A DNA stretch of 64,000 nucleotides, from assembly GCA_029237695.1 (NCBI GenBank), contig CM055265.1:80036447-80100446 (forward strand). Direction: 5' to 3'. This DNA is from Conchocele bisecta (taxonomy: Eukaryota; Mollusca; Bivalvia; Lucinida; Thyasiridae). Below, piece after piece: positions 1 through 11,109 of this stretch (within the stretch, counting starts at the first letter, position 1; every line of letters starts with the position of its first letter). Below the pieces are notes generated by a model. That model was not told the origin of the DNA. It did no database searches and was given only the letters and a program-made list of their open reading frames with translations. The translations under genes were made by a program, and so were the position numbers.

Positions 1-180
1 TGATTATACTGAATGTTGGCTGTGATAATGTAATAAATTCAGTATAATAATTGTGCATACTTTTAATCATCAAATACATGTATATGCAGTCGTTAGTTCT
101 ATATGAAATAATGCATTTAGGGAAACATAAATGATTACTCCCTCAAAGTATACTTTGCAATGTTGGTGAAATAGGCTACT
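1..180. mobile_element. Palindromic MITE (family P), partial copy at window edge
   Basis: This is a half copy of an element seen again at 5,010-5,262 and 5,692-5,966. Shared blocks are the TTCAGTATAATA stretch, the segment reading GACTGCATATATTTGATG on the opposite strand, and CTCCCTCAAAGTATACTTTG. The outer end reads GTGAAATAGGCTAC, matching the terminal GTAGCCGATTTCAC of the other copies in inverse. The left part lies outside the window. No coding capacity is seen, and the superfamily is not recognised. Confidence 0.7.
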
Positions 181-439
181 CAGGTCCCGTGCTTGCTAAG
201 CATGTGCTCCAAATTTGTACTCGAAATCATGCAGTTTGATTGACCAAGACTAAGCACAGCCTCAACCAATCATGAAGCATGAGAATGGTGTATAAGTATA
301 CCAGCCTGACATGGCGTTGTTTACATGCTTTGTTTATATAAACATTGGTGTATCAATACACATGGAATTCCTGTAGGTATTTCCCTGTTTATTATGGCGC
401 GTCGCTATAGTCATGATCGATATATTGCGATTGACAAAA

Positions 440-535
440 CAATTGCTCATACTGGAGCAGTGGGTAAACTGGCGGCCAACGGTGGCACTTGATTTTAATT
501 TTGCACTGCATGCGTTCGATCCTCACTTTGGCCAT
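440..535 (+). other. tRNA-like sequence, possible SINE head
   Basis: An A-box-like GGAGCAGTGGGTAA (454 onward) is followed by a B-box-like GTTCGATCC (514-522). The spacing is longer than in an ordinary intronless tRNA and I cannot fold a cloverleaf, so this is not called as a tRNA gene. An AT-rich stretch follows. A degenerate tRNA-derived SINE head is the best guess. Confidence 0.3.
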
Positions 536-892
536 TATATATATATTATTTTTTTTTAAATATTGTTTTTGTGTTTTCTTTTTCTTTTTAATGCATCTTT
601 ATTACATGTAACAACAACCACATTCATCCACGTTTATTTATTTATTTGTTTATTATCTGAAGTGAGAGGTTTATTTTTCGACATCGTGTTCTCCGTAACA
701 TATTTGCATTTGTAGTGAGTCGAGGTGGACTTTCACAATAACACACGAATGTGCAGAATGTATTTCACAATGATTAGGTTCAAAGTGAAGTGTTTTATAA
801 TGTTGTGTAAAAGTAAATGCACGACTGTTTCGGGATGTGTGCATTACCTCTGGCGCCAAAATAGTAAAAGCGAGAGAAAAATGTATGCCTTT

Positions 893-960
893 GGCAGGAT
901 TCGAACTCACGACCGTCCAATCACCAAAGAGCCGATCTACCCACTAGAGCACTAAGCGAT
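893..960 (-). other. tRNA-like sequence / SINE head, minus strand
   Basis: On the minus strand this reads an A-box-like CTCTAGTGGGTAGATC and, about 40 bases on, a B box GAGTTCGAATCC. That is the spacing of a tRNA promoter pair. The T stem pairs poorly and no acceptor stem closes. I read it as a tRNA-derived retroposon head or tRNA pseudogene, not a working tRNA. Confidence 0.4.
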
Positions 961-1383
961 GTTAGTATTATTAGCAATTCTATCGAATGTTAATGCGTTT
1001 GCGCTGGTATACAAATACCATGTCCACAACATATGACGTAAACTATTTAAAAATAGACGTGTTTACAATAATATTTACAATAATAACGCGTCAGCTCAAA
1101 GCGGTACACCTCTACAATATGCCTAGAAGACTTTATAGCATGAATCCAGGTAATGTATATCTATCCATCCGTCAAGCTTGGAAAGTCCAGCAACTGTGAC
1201 TCGAGAAAGAGCGGCTTATGGAATTTACAACCAGTGTAGCCCCAGATCACCCTGCACATCTCGGCACAGTCTGATCAGGGCCTTTGTAACACAGGACATT
1301 CCACACCGCACACACCAAAGAAAAAGAGGATACTAGAAATATGTGGGTGATATGATGTAGAAATGCTAAATTGTTCTTTCTTT

Positions 1384-1874
1384 TATACCCCCCCGCAACG
1401 AGTTGTGGGGGGGGGGGTATACAGGTTGTCCGTTCGTCCATGTGTGCATGCGTCCTTCCATACGTCCGTCCGTCACTAAACTTAACATCAGAGAAATATT
1501 CCTTCATCTAAAATGCTTAATATTTCACACATGCATTCCTGTAAGGCTCTATATACTACCATGCTGTGCAAAATCCACGACTGTCCAACCCCAGCTGATC
1601 CCAAGGTCAAGGTCAAATACTTAGTCTCTTTACAAAACTTAACATCAGAGAAATATGTTATAACTTCTATTGTCTTCATATAAAATGCTTAATATTTCAC
1701 ATGCATTCCTGTAATGCTCTACTACCATGCTGCACCAAATCCACAACCGTCCAACCCCCGCTGATCCCAAGGTCAAGGTCAAATACTTAGTCTCTTTACA
1801 AAACTTAACATCAGAGAAATATGTTATAACTTCTATGGGGTATTCCATAAGCCTCGCCTACTAACAAATCTAGT
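1384..1874 (+). mobile_element. Helitron-like non-autonomous element H1 with internal tandem repeats
   Basis: The 5' end is a C/G-rich hairpin (TATACCCC...GGGGTATAC, 1,384-1,422), followed by a degenerate CCGT tract. About two and a half tandem monomers of some 165 bp follow, each with CCCAAGGTCAAGGTCAAATA. The 3' end has a short hairpin and stops at ATCTAGT (CTAG 1,870-1,873). A 5' hairpin, a microsatellite, a tandem core and a 3' hairpin plus CTAGT are the layout of bivalve pearl/HINE elements (non-autonomous Helitron relatives). There are no Rep or helicase motifs. H2 at 13,151 is the same family. No target duplication is apparent, as expected for Helitrons. Confidence 0.65.
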
Positions 1875-2460
1875 TTTACCTGAATACGCATTGATTTTCA
1901 AAAGTGAGAAAATGTATACCGTATTTAGTCTAATAAATGCCCCCGGGGCTATGCAATTTGTGGGGATCAAAACGTGGAAAATAAGATCAAGATATGATAA
2001 GACTATGTTTTAAAGGGCTTTTGTATGTGAAATTGACATATTTAGAATGTAAATATGGGAGACCTACTAAGTTTATCAGAGGTTAGGAAATGTGTAGGAA
2101 TTCCGAGGCATATTGAGCCTGATAAACTGGATAACACTAGTTGAATATAAGGTTCGGCAATGTCCAGTCGTGGGTAAACATTTGCTGTGGCAAGAGGAAA
2201 CTGTTTGAACCCCAAGGCCGTATACTGCGGCTTCAAACAGTTCCCGAGTGCCACGGCAAACGTTTACCCATGGTCGAACGTTATTGTTACATTTTTTTGT
2301 CGGAAATATCGGAAATATCGTGTATTTTGAGCATGTATGGAGTACTTTCAGTATTTTGATAATCTGCTCCATTTACACATACATATTCCGGGGTCGCAGT
2401 ACACGTCTCATGATGCAGCCGCATCAATTAAAAAAGATTCAGTGTCACCGTTGTGAACTA
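1875..2460. other. Gene-free stretch with element fragments
   Basis: The interval holds two imperfect inverted repeats. One around 2,060-2,150 resembles the TTTATCAG hairpin of 24,830-24,957. The other (2,155-2,275) pairs the two halves around GGCAATGTCCAG and GGTCGAACG-type ends. The open frames here run through these palindromes and I do not regard them as genes. Confidence 0.5.
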
Positions 2461-2987
2461 TAGTCTGTTTCACGAAAGCTGCCCAAATTTTACGGCCATA
2501 TAAACAATTCAAAAACAATATTTATTTTTCGATAATATTAAATTAAAGGAAAATTTAAGAATGAGCCTTCTTTTTATTTCGTGAAATTTGGTCAAATATT
2601 GATTTTATTGCGAAAACAAAATGTCCCCATGTTAAATCCACATAACATGGGGAAATATTTTAGAATTTCAGAAATACTGGACCGATTTTTAAAATTTAAC
2701 TTTTGTTTTCTTAGTTAGATCATTTCCAAGCTATCTAGATAGGTTTCGGAGTCAATTTCCAAAATTTTTTGTTTTTTGACTCCTCCCACAACTCCTTTTC
2801 CCCCCCATGTTAAATTCCCATAGAGAAATCAATTTTTCGTAATAAAATCAATATTTGACCAAATTTCACAAAATAAAAAGAAGGCTCATTCTTAAATTGT
2901 CCTTTAATTTAATATTATGGAAAACAATATTGTTTTCGAATTGTTTATATGGGCGTAACATTTGGGCAGCTTTCTTGAAACAGACTA
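2461..2987. mobile_element. Long-TIR hairpin MITE
   Basis: The left end TAGTCTGTTTCACGAAAGCT pairs with the right end CTTGAAACAGACTA. The pairing continues inward for about 180 bases through the GAAGGCTCATTCTTAA block and the ATCAATATTTGACC block. The inner loop has inverted ACATGGGG/CCCCATGT pieces. A related inner core (CCCATGTTAAATTCCCAT) occurs in the hairpin at 55,956-56,523. Non-coding; the superfamily is not assigned. Confidence 0.75.
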
Positions 2988-3224
2988 TTGTTTGGTGATG
3001 TAATTGCGCATTCTAGTAACGTCATGAGACACATGCATTACATAGGTGTTTGTTTGGCCCAGAAATGAGCATTGTCTACAGCCATGGTCAAACAGCACGT
3101 GCTGTATGTTTGAACATGGCTGTGAGTGGTGTCGAACAACGGCAGTCATGTAACAATATTCTATTTATCAGCTACCCTTTTGAAATGATATAAGTATTGT
3201 ATTTGTTGAAACAAAAGCCAACTT

Positions 3225-3275
3225 GTCATTGCCATCCCATAAGCCCTGTTTCTCCAGTCACAGCCACATATAGAC
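3225..3275. mobile_element. Solo end of MITE family U
   Basis: CCCATAAGCCCTGTTTCTCC and CAGTCACAGCCACATA match the right end of the longer family U copies at 25,050, 44,211 and 59,304. Only one end is present. Confidence 0.5.
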
Positions 3276-3376
3276 CAATTCCAACTCAACATTTTCTCAG
3301 GGTTGTGGGGTAACATATATATGACAAACGTTCAAACATGAAATAAACCCCAGAACTGTTGATATCACAGGCATTC

Positions 3377-3832
3377 GGCGTGTTTCGGCTTTCATCGGTA
3401 TAACTACATATGAATAACAAGGCTTATAACTTTGGTCGGACACGGCCTCGTATCATAACAAAATAACATGTTTAAAATTGTAATTGCCAATTCATTCTAT
3501 GTATTTCTGCGGGATATAATTCTCAAATGAACTTTCCACTACAATATTGACATTAGAGCCATAAACACATTATTTCATTTGTTATGATACGAGGTCGTGT
3601 CCGGCCTAGGATAACCAGCTGTAATTCGATATTCTTTGCATAATTATGTTCCAACTATGCTATTTCAGCATGATAACAAAAATTCTCAAATGAACATGTG
3701 CACTTTCCGCCAAAATATTTACATAAATGTTAATAAAATCGCGGAATTTGTTCTGATACGAGGTTGTGTCCGACCAAAGTTATTAGCCTTGTTATTCATA
3801 TGTAGTTATACTGATGAAAGCCGAAACACGCC
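3377..3832. mobile_element. MITE with about 90-bp terminal inverted repeats
   Basis: The left arm GGCGTGTTTCGGCTTTCATC pairs with the right arm GATGAAAGCCGAAACACGCC. The match runs through the blocks around CATATGAATAACAAGGC and GGTCGGACACGGCCTCGTAT. An extra internal copy of the GATACGAGGTCGTGTCCGG block lies near 3,585. No coding potential and no clear target duplication. Confidence 0.75.
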
Positions 3833-4236
3833 CATATTGTATTCTTGCCACTGACGTCATTGATTTGACGTCAGAAACCATGGTTGTATTGTACCACCAT
3901 GGTCAACATCTCTGTATATTACCGCGACCAAACACCAGTGTTACTGACCAGTGTTACTGACTGTAATAGCCAAGGGAGATAATGCATGGACACTTATTTT
4001 GTGCCTTTTGCTAACATTCATTACTTCCCTTACATTCATACATTTGTGAAAATCAATTTCTGGGTTATTGTCAATGTTTGTTCTTTGTCTCATTTCTTTG
4101 ACATTTCTGATGGACTTAGCCACAGGAAAATGTACCACTTTCTTATTTGCCAACCTCTATTTGGATCACACTGAGGTTGGTAGACTCTGATCAGGGTTTA
4201 CATTGTTTTCTTCATTAGATATAATACATTTTATAA

Positions 4237-4300
4237 CAAACAGTGTAGACCAAGATCAGACTGCACAGATGTGCAGTCTGATCTTGGTCTACACTGTTTG
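4237..4300. repeat. Near-perfect 64-bp palindrome
   Basis: Two 31-base arms beginning CAAACAGTGTAGACC and ending GGTCTACACTGTTTG are separated by two bases. It is a minimal hairpin of a dispersed GATC/CAGACTGCAC palindrome family. Looser relatives are at 11,460-11,525 and 61,866-61,930. Confidence 0.85.
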
Positions 4301-4699
4301 CAAATGCCAAGTTGTGTGTTTTGTCGTGACAAGTTTACAATTGTGATTGATTGGGGCAGGTGTTCTGAGTGGTATGGGTGTTGGGCTATAGGCGGGCGGA
4401 CACTGTGGGGCCGGCTAGTGAAATTGTTGGGTTCTTAGTAGTTCTGAGTACACAACTCTAATTACATAAGCGTTAATATGATGAAGTAGTATTTCCAAAT
4501 TTGTGTTTGAAGCTTTCTTTGTTGACTTTCTACTTCATGGAGAGTGACATATGAATTTTGCAAATACTCGCTTTATTAGGCGAATTTATGATATATTTTG
4601 TCTCATATTGCAACCTATTGCCTAAAAAGTGGAAAACATGAAGCTAGATTCTCAGGGGTGTTGAGCTATAGCAGGCAGACACTGTGGGGCCGGCCGGCT

Positions 4700-4995
4700 A
4701 GTGAAATCATGCTCCAGATAAGTTTTGTATCTAAACAGTATTATACCCCCATATTTCAGATTCAATGTGTATTTTACTTTTACAAATGTATTGTTGAGTT
4801 TCTTCCATATATAATACGGAACAAATGATAAAAAAAAAAAAAGCACCTTTAAAAACACTCAGTAAATTTCAACTTTATTACAGTATTTTCACTACTCAAT
4901 TTGAAAATCAGTGCATATTTTCACATTGTGAATATTTTGTACTCCAATTTTTGATAATCAGTATATTCTGCTAAAATAAGTGTGTTAAATATGCC
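4700..4995. mobile_element. MITE family Q, copy 1
   Basis: It opens with GCTCCAGATAAGTTTTGTAT and closes with CGCCCCTTATCTG, an inverted pair. Between are GTATTTTACTTTTACAAATG and an inverted TTGTACTCCAATTTTTGATA segment. Copy 2 is at 57,655-58,006. Confidence 0.6.
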
Positions 4996-5009
4996 AATAC
5001 GCCCCTTAT

Positions 5010-5262
5010 CTGTAGGCGATTTCATCAAAATTGCAAAGTATACTTTTCTAGCAAAGTATACTTTGAGGGGAAATCATTTATTTTTCCCGAAAAGCATTAT
5101 TTCATATAGAACTAACGACTGCATATATTTGATGATTAAAAGTATGCAGAATTATTATACTGAATTTATTACATTATAATGTAATAAATTCAGTATAATA
5201 AAAATTTATAAATTTATCCTAAAATCTAAAACTTCTCCCTCAAAGTATACTTTGCTTGTATG
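5010..5262. mobile_element. Palindromic MITE family P, complete copy
   Basis: The left TAGGCGATTTCATCAAAATT is followed by AAAGTATACTTTGAGG and, at the right, CTCCCTCAAAGTATACTTTG. Around 5,158-5,202 there is an uninterrupted AT palindrome (ACTGAATTTATTACATTA and its complement). Confidence 0.7.
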
Positions 5263-5435
5263 TCAACGATGAATCCATTCTTTGTGGAATTCATGCATGG
5301 GACAAGGTGCATTACATTGCTGAATACAGATGTATTCGTGTCTGCACGTGACCTCTTGATGGACATAACAACTCATTCATTCATTCTTTCATTTGTGGTT
5401 TGTTCATTTGTTTGTTCTTTTATTTCTTTGTTAGT

Positions 5436-5662
5436 TTGTTCAATCAATCAATAAAACCAATCACTCAATCACTAAATCAGTCAATATACCAATCAATCAA
5501 TAAACCAATCACCCACTCAATCAATCAATAAAGCAATCACTAAATCAATAAATCAATCACTCAATCAATCAATAACTACATCAATATGTCAATCAACCAA
5601 TCACTCAATCAGTCATTCAATCAGTCATTCAACCAATCAATCAATAAATCAATCACTCAGTT
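5436..5662. repeat. Degenerate (AATC)n tetranucleotide tract
   Basis: About 225 bases of AATC/AATA units such as CAATCAATCAATAAA, with ACTC interruptions. It lies between two family P MITEs. Confidence 0.9.
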
Positions 5663-5691
5663 TTCTTGTATCAGTGACACTGCCTAATTGA

Positions 5692-5966
5692 CCAGTAGCC
5701 GATTTCATCAAAGTTTCTAAGCATACTTGTACTTATCTAGCAAAGTGTACTTTGAGGGAGGAGTAATCATTTATTTTTCCTGAAATGCATTATTTCATAT
5801 AGAACCAACGACTGCATATATTTGATGATTAAAAGTATGCAGAATTATTATTTTGGCTGTGATAATGTACTAAATTCAGTATAATAAAAATTAATTTATC
5901 CTTATATTGAAAATTTCTCCCTCAAAGTGTACATGTACTTAGCTATTTTGGTGAAATCGGCTACAG
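5692..5966. mobile_element. Palindromic MITE family P, third copy
   Basis: The ends AGCCGATTTCATCAAAGTTT and TTTTGGTGAAATCGGCTAC are inverted. The core has the same TATGCAG and CAGTATAATA blocks as the other copies. The central palindrome is damaged compared with the 5,010 copy. Confidence 0.7.
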
Positions 5967-6661
5967 TTTAGAGATGTGTTTCAGGTATTTGCATGAGTAT
6001 AAGTCATGTTTGTGTGTTTCGCAATCATGAAGCAACATAATCATTGGGGATAAATTACCGCAAAACCCATCGAAATTAGACACAAAGTTGTGTGTCTGTT
6101 ATAGAGAGGTTATACTGTGCAAAAATTAGTTACTGGTCAGCCATGTATTTGGTCAATGCGCTGCTAGTTAAAGTGACTGATGATATCTCAGATATACAAT
6201 GTGTGGTTTTTCGCTTCATACACCATACAAGACATAGATAAATCAATTGCACCAGTTTATTTGATCACATTCCAAAAAACATGCACTATTAAGTATCAGA
6301 AACTATGTCACAAAGGGGAGGTAATTTGATTTGGCATGTAGTTATTTTTTGTTGTGAAAGTATCATACTATACCACATTTAGCAAGAAATTTCCAATGTA
6401 GACGTTAGTGAAATTACTTTAGATAAAGTAAATAGAACCATCCATTGAAAAATATGTGAAAATATTGAAAAATAACTAGCGGAGCAAACGCTAATTATTT
6501 TTCAGTATTATAAACATTTTTTTACCAATCCCCGATATTTTTTAGTCCACTTATAGGTACAATTGGGTACAGAAACACGATATTAATCTACAATTAAAAT
6601 ATTTTGTCCTAATCCGAAATCTGTTCCATCACTTTCTATGCATATCTGGGACCCAGTGTCT
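5967..6661. other. Unassigned AT-rich stretch
   Basis: No gene is supported. One clear structure is an inverted repeat at about 6,449-6,520 (TTGAAAAATAACTAGCG and CGCTAATTATTTTTCAG). Confidence 0.5.
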
Positions 6662-6911
6662 TTAACCCTTTCACCCCTAAGTAACTGGAATGGATGTTGA
6701 TATGTTAATTTTGCAACCAATCCAACCATCACAAAATGATTTGCAGACTAGTCCGTTTATGAAAAGGGGGTGTTTTTTTTTTTCTCAAAAATATGAAAAT
6801 TACTTGCAAAAAGTGCAGATCCTGTTAAGACGGCTCATCACGAGCCGGCTCATCTGGATCTACACGCTTTGCCAATACCACTATACAGGCCTATGGTGTT
6901 GAAAGGGTTAA
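6662..6911. mobile_element. piggyBac-like MITE, family R, copy 1
   Basis: TTAA (6,662-6,665) is followed by CCCTTTCACC, and the element ends with GAAAGGG and TTAA (6,908-6,911). A TTAA duplication next to CCC termini is typical of the piggyBac superfamily. The core is a hairpin around AAGACGGCTCATCACGAG. The right TTAA is also the left TTAA of the next MITE. No transposase is present. Confidence 0.7.
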
Positions 6912-7157
6912 CCCTTAGACCGCTACTCACAACAATTGTCGTCTGCTGTTGCTGTTATATCTTGCCTTATTTCTCAATAAAAACATGGTTTGACAGCACT
7001 TCAGAATCATTTCCAATGGAAATGATTCTGAAGTGCTGTCAAAGCATGTTGTAAATTATTCTAAAGTGCTGTCAAAGCATGTTTTTGATGATAACAATGG
7101 AAAATAGAAAATAAACAGCAGACGACAAAAAAAATAGGATAGCGGTCTAAGGGTTAA
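6908..7157. mobile_element. piggyBac-like MITE, family S, copy 1
   Basis: It is bounded by TTAA-CCCTTAGACCGC and GCGGTCTAAGGG-TTAA (7,154-7,157). Inside are ATTGTCGTCTGCTGTT and its inverse AACAGCAGACGACAA. The central hairpin is TTTGACAGCACTTCAG around TTTCCAATGGAAA, with a partial second arm. Family S is the commonest element in the window. Confidence 0.8.
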
Positions 7158-7430
7158 CATACCTATATAATATACAGCAGCTGAGGTTGCACAATACTGT
7201 CTGGTCCATGCACAATGGCCTGTGCACAGTGATCCTTGTTTGTTTTGCAATATATTGTTTTATTCCAGATAATCATCAGTTTGGGGAAATGATGACTGAT
7301 GCCCATTACCAGCTCTTAGCATCGCCTCGTAATAACCAGTCACTTACCCCATTACATGCGGATAAATCATAGCATAGCAATTTTAAAATATTTCTAGTTG
7401 TGACTACACATTTGAACCGTCCCAACGAGT

Positions 7431-8307
7431 GTCCATTAGGACTAGTTGCGAACAGTAACTCATGCAATCTACTGCCATACCGTCCCTAGCCAGAGTTACT
7501 ATTCTATTCGTAGGCTTTCTTTGCGGAATAGCGATCATGGGCGGATTCAGGGGGGGCAGACCCGACCCGCGCCCATACCAACCCCACCCCGGCCCACCCC
7601 CTCCCCTCCCCCCCCCCCCCCGACCGCGCGCCCCCCCCCCCCCCCCCCCCTCCCACCAGCCCCCCCCCCGCCCCCCCCCCCCCCCCCCCCCCCTAAAAAT
7701 TCGCCGAGTAAAGATTTTTTACAAGTTACAAGGCACGTTTCATGCCAAGTGCCATGTATTCCATGCATGTTTCTGCTCCGCTCGGTCGACTATTTTGCAA
7801 TACTTGACTATATTATCGAACGAGCTAAAATATAGTCAAGTATTGCAAAATAGTTACGCCCCCCCCTAACCTGAAATCCTGGATCCGCGCCTGGCGATTC
7901 AGGTCTGATTCAAACTTTAGCAGTCGTGACATATTTTATATATTTTCCATCTGAAAAAGATATTAGTATTGTAAAAGTAATATAAACTAATAATTCTGAA
8001 ACAAATTTGACTATTGTAGACGATTTAGAAAATTAAATTTTGCCGTTCCAGAAAATGGACCCCATCTTAACTTTTGCATGTTGAATTTGGCTGCCACTGG
8101 ACTATGTTATTTTCATAATGTTGACACTCATTGCAGTTCAAAAATATAGAAAATATTTCACAATTAACTGCTAAAGTGTGAATCAAATGTGAATCAAATC
8201 TGATTCGCTATTCTGCAGAGGAAGCCTATGAGTGGAATCGGAACTCTGGCTACGGACGGTACGGTACGGGAGTAGATTGCACGAGTTCGCAACTAGTCCT
8301 AATGGAC
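7431..8307. mobile_element. TIR element hosting a nested poly-C element
   Basis: The left arm GTCCATTAGGACTAGTTGCG pairs with the right arm CGCAACTAGTCCTAATGGAC. The pairing continues inward through the CCGTACCGTCC-type and GAATAGCGA blocks and through GATTCAAACTTTAGCAGT. The arms are imperfect over roughly 100-150 bases. The element at 7,536-7,893 splits the left side. Confidence 0.65.
7536..7893. mobile_element. Nested element with GGATCC-type termini and poly-C core
   Basis: The left terminus CATGGGCGGATTCAGG is inverted against CCTGGATCCGCGCCTG. GCGAT occurs directly on both sides (7,531-7,535 and 7,894-7,898), a likely target duplication. The interior is a long impure C-run (about 7,580-7,693) and an inverted repeat (CTATTTTGCAATACTTGACT and its complement). 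Frames through the C-run encode only proline- or glycine-rich repeats and are not genes. Confidence 0.6.
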
Positions 8308-8535
8308 TTTTTTTGAGAACAAAAAATACCCACTTTTCATAAATGGACTAGTCTGAAAACCATTTTGTGATGCTTGGATTGGTTGCATGCAAAATTAACA
8401 TATCAAAATCCATTGCAGTTACTGGGATGTTTCCAATAACAAACATCGTAGGCCCTGATGAGACTCAGCACATGCTACTGCAGATTTGTATGGAACGCAA
8501 AATCTACTCAAATAATTTAGAACTAGCATTACGTA

Positions 8536-9831
8536 CAGTGCGACCCCGTTAGTACACGGAAGTCCGGCGACATACAACCTTCCGTGTTGCTTTTCCGAAT
8601 CGTGCTATATCCGTTCTCGCCCAAGACGCGTCATAATGTAAAAAAAACAAAACATGTACACTGTACACTGTGACTGCGAATGAACGACGTCGCCAATGCC
8701 TATAATATGCCATAAGTTTTCACTGTTATCTTCGCATGTAATAAATATATTGAATCCAAGAATTGTATAACGTCATGTTTTATTTATTCATCATGTTCTG
8801 TAGAATGTAGATCTACGCAGGTCCGTGCAATCCATTATTGTAAACGCGTGTAGAAAAAAGCTCGTGCGTTGCAATCTGTGTTTACTCATATGGTGAGCAC
8901 AGGTGGAAGACTCGGACCTATGACACCAAAATAAATGCCTATTAAAAAAATCCCATTATCCCACCCACCTGGTATCGTACTGTACATGACGTTAATAATA
9001 GAACGAGATCAAGTGGGTGGGGTAATGGATATTTTTGTAATGGTCATTTTCTTTGTGTCACACGTCCCACTATTCCACCTGTGGGTTTGAGTACAAGACC
9101 TGTATATGAATCTGATAATAGTGTACATTTTCTGTAAATGATATCGAATGTTGACGAATATTAAATTAGTAATTATTACGCATTTGCTCTGAAAATGTTA
9201 TCAACTTTCCGATATATTTGCAGAAAAAAGTCAAATCATTATCGGCGAAAATCTCAGTTATATAATAAAGTTGATTATCTCATGCACTGGCTCAATTATG
9301 ACGTAGCGAAACGAGGCCAGTTGTCACGTACACATTTGTGTACATGCGCCGGGGGCGTGGGCAGTGCTGTAACAATTTAGTTAATCTGGGTCGAGTTAAT
9401 CTGCGCGACTGATACGCGATCTCCGATTGGTCAGCCTTTACACCTAATTAATATTCCACCAATGGTGAGCGCGAACGCATGGCGGAAAAATGAAATCGAG
9501 CACATAACAATTAGCACTGCTTTGTTACTGGTCTTACTGATCTTATTCCCAGTTTGCTCGGATTAATTTACGAAATGTGCAAACGTGATCAACTGCACAT
9601 TCACATCGCTGAGATAAAAGGAGGCTATGCGTCCATAAAAAAAAAAAATCGTCCATTTTGGGTCTAATTTGGGAAAGAATCGCAAATTTAACACGATTTC
9701 TGACAATAGTCGTGTTACAAATTTAACACGATTTTGATATACAAATCGGAAAAAAATTCGGGAGCCAAGGCACAACCATGTACTAACCGAAATCGTGTTA
9801 TAGTGAAGCGTGTACTAACGGGGTCGCACTG
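8536..9831. mobile_element. pogo/Tc1-mariner-like element, TA-flanked, non-autonomous
   Basis: The terminal inverted repeats CAGTGCGACCCCGTTAGTAC and GTACTAACGGGGTCGCACTG are perfect over about 20 bases. Each is flanked by TA (8,534-8,535 and 9,832-9,833), the duplication used by the Tc1/mariner superfamily. CAGTG-ACC termini are common in pogo-like elements. The 1.3-kb interior has no recognisable DDE transposase and contains a hAT-like MITE at 8,898. Confidence 0.75.
8898..9083. mobile_element. Short hAT-like MITE of the foldback family
   Basis: The ends CACAGGTGGAAGACTCGG and CCACCTGTG, and the inner GTGGGTGGGGTAATGG stretch, match the termini of the 47,921-55,947 foldback element. This is a 186-bp version. 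The flanking 8-mers do not match well, so no target duplication is claimed. Confidence 0.65.
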
Positions 9832-9837
9832 TATTTA

Positions 9838-10075
9838 TAGCTAGCATTAATTATTTGTGTTTATGTAGATTTGGCATTCATGAACTCAAATAATTATTGC
9901 TAGCTCTAAATAATTAGAACTAACATTAAATATTTAGAGCTAGCTCCAAATGATTTAGAGAGCTCTTCAAATGATTTGGAGCTTGGAGCTAGCTCTAAAT
10001 ATTTCACGGTAGCTCTAATTATTTAGAGCTAGCATTAATTATTTGAGTTTATGTATATTTGGCGTTCCATAGATT
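9838..10075. repeat. Cluster of AGCTCTAAATAATTAGAGCT-type palindromes
   Basis: The words GAGCTAGC, AAATAATT and TTTAGAGCT recur in both orientations. They are enclosed by a direct repeat (CATTAATTATTTG-GTTTATGTA at about 9,845 and again at 10,025). The cluster begins directly after the pogo-like element's right end. Confidence 0.7.
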
Positions 10076-10097
10076 TGGGGCTACACTGGCTACAATC

Positions 10098-10813
10098 TCA
10101 ACAAGGTGGTCTGGCTCAATGGTTAATGTTTAGACTTCCGATCTGGTGGTCCTGGTTCAAATCCCACGATCATTACTAAGCATATCAATAGCTTCCTCAA
10201 ATTGATTGCTATCCTCTCAGTGTCATTCGGGTGACCTCGACCTTGGTGACCCTGATCTCCATGGGTGGTAGCTGTGTTGTATCCTGTCTGTGATGTATGG
10301 ACCTGTTTTGTGCGATGCCTTCTCTATGACATGCAAGCCCCGTACAGGCACCGGGGCGGGATCAACTGATCCTGAGAATAGTGCTGCAGTAGCCATTGCT
10401 TGTCGTAAAAGGCGACTAAACTGGCTTAACGATTGGGTTCATACTTTCCGGAACCCACTATACCGGATTTGGCCCTCATGTACATTTTTGGCTTTCTTGT
10501 ATGTGAGAGTTGAGTCGGGCTATGCCCCATATATAAAAGTAAGATTAGCGCTAATCCTATTACTTTTAGGGATGGGATAAATGATGCTGGTGTGGCGAGG
10601 GCCTGGCACCAGATCAGGTTGTTCTAATTTCAGGACTGAATATATATTTTGATTGTAAATATTGAGTTCTGAAGTTGGGATTTACCCCCCTTGGACAGGT
10701 GGATACGGGACTCGACCCCGTTGACCCGTCTGCGTGTAGACTCCCTGAGGCTTGTACCTCTATGTCAGAAAAGCGGACGTTAAACCCTATTCACTCACTC
10801 ACTCACTCACTCT
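10098..10813 (+). mobile_element. tRNA-headed retroposon (SINE-like)
   Basis: A tRNA-like head carries an A box (TGGCTCAATGG) and a B box (GGTTCAAATCC) at about 10,110-10,157. The body contains CTTGTCGTAAAAGGCGACTA, a motif I associate with mollusc SINE-type repeats. The tail ends TTAAACCCTATTCACTC followed by a TCAC run. At about 715 bp it is long for a SINE, so it may contain a further insertion. A related body and tail is at 61,120-61,552. Confidence 0.65.
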
Positions 10814-10841
10814 ATGACATGTAGTGTATTCTATTTTGCAA

Positions 10842-11085
10842 TTAACCCTTACTCCGTTATCTTAATGTTTTGTCGGCTGCTGTTTTTCCATTTTCCATTT
10901 TTATCATCAAAAACATGCTTTGACAGCACTTTAGAATAATTTACAACATGCTTTGACAGCACTTCAGAATCATCTCCATTGGAAATGATTCTGAAGTGCT
11001 GTCAAACCATGTTTTTATTGAGACATGAGGCAAGATATAAAAGCAACATCAGATGACAATTGTGTGTAGCGGTCTAAGACCAGGG
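10842..11085. mobile_element. piggyBac-like MITE family S, copy 2
   Basis: It starts TTAA-CCCTTACTCCG, with the central hairpin CTTTGACAGCAC, and carries AGCGGTCTAAG at the right. The right terminal GGG-TTAA is lost (AGACCAGGGAGG). Confidence 0.75.
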
Positions 11086-11109
11086 AGGACATAAATGGTG
11101 ATATATCTT

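Noticed and set aside
893..960. Functional tRNA gene on the minus strand
   Set aside because: A and B boxes are recognisable, but the acceptor and T stems do not pair.
6900..6920. TTAACCCTTA as an interstitial telomere motif
   Set aside because: It is not tandem, and it is always at MITE ends with an inverted partner, so it is a transposon terminus.
7446..7869. Proline-rich or glycine-rich frames of 129-135 codons
   Set aside because: They are translations of poly-C or poly-G within a nested transposon.
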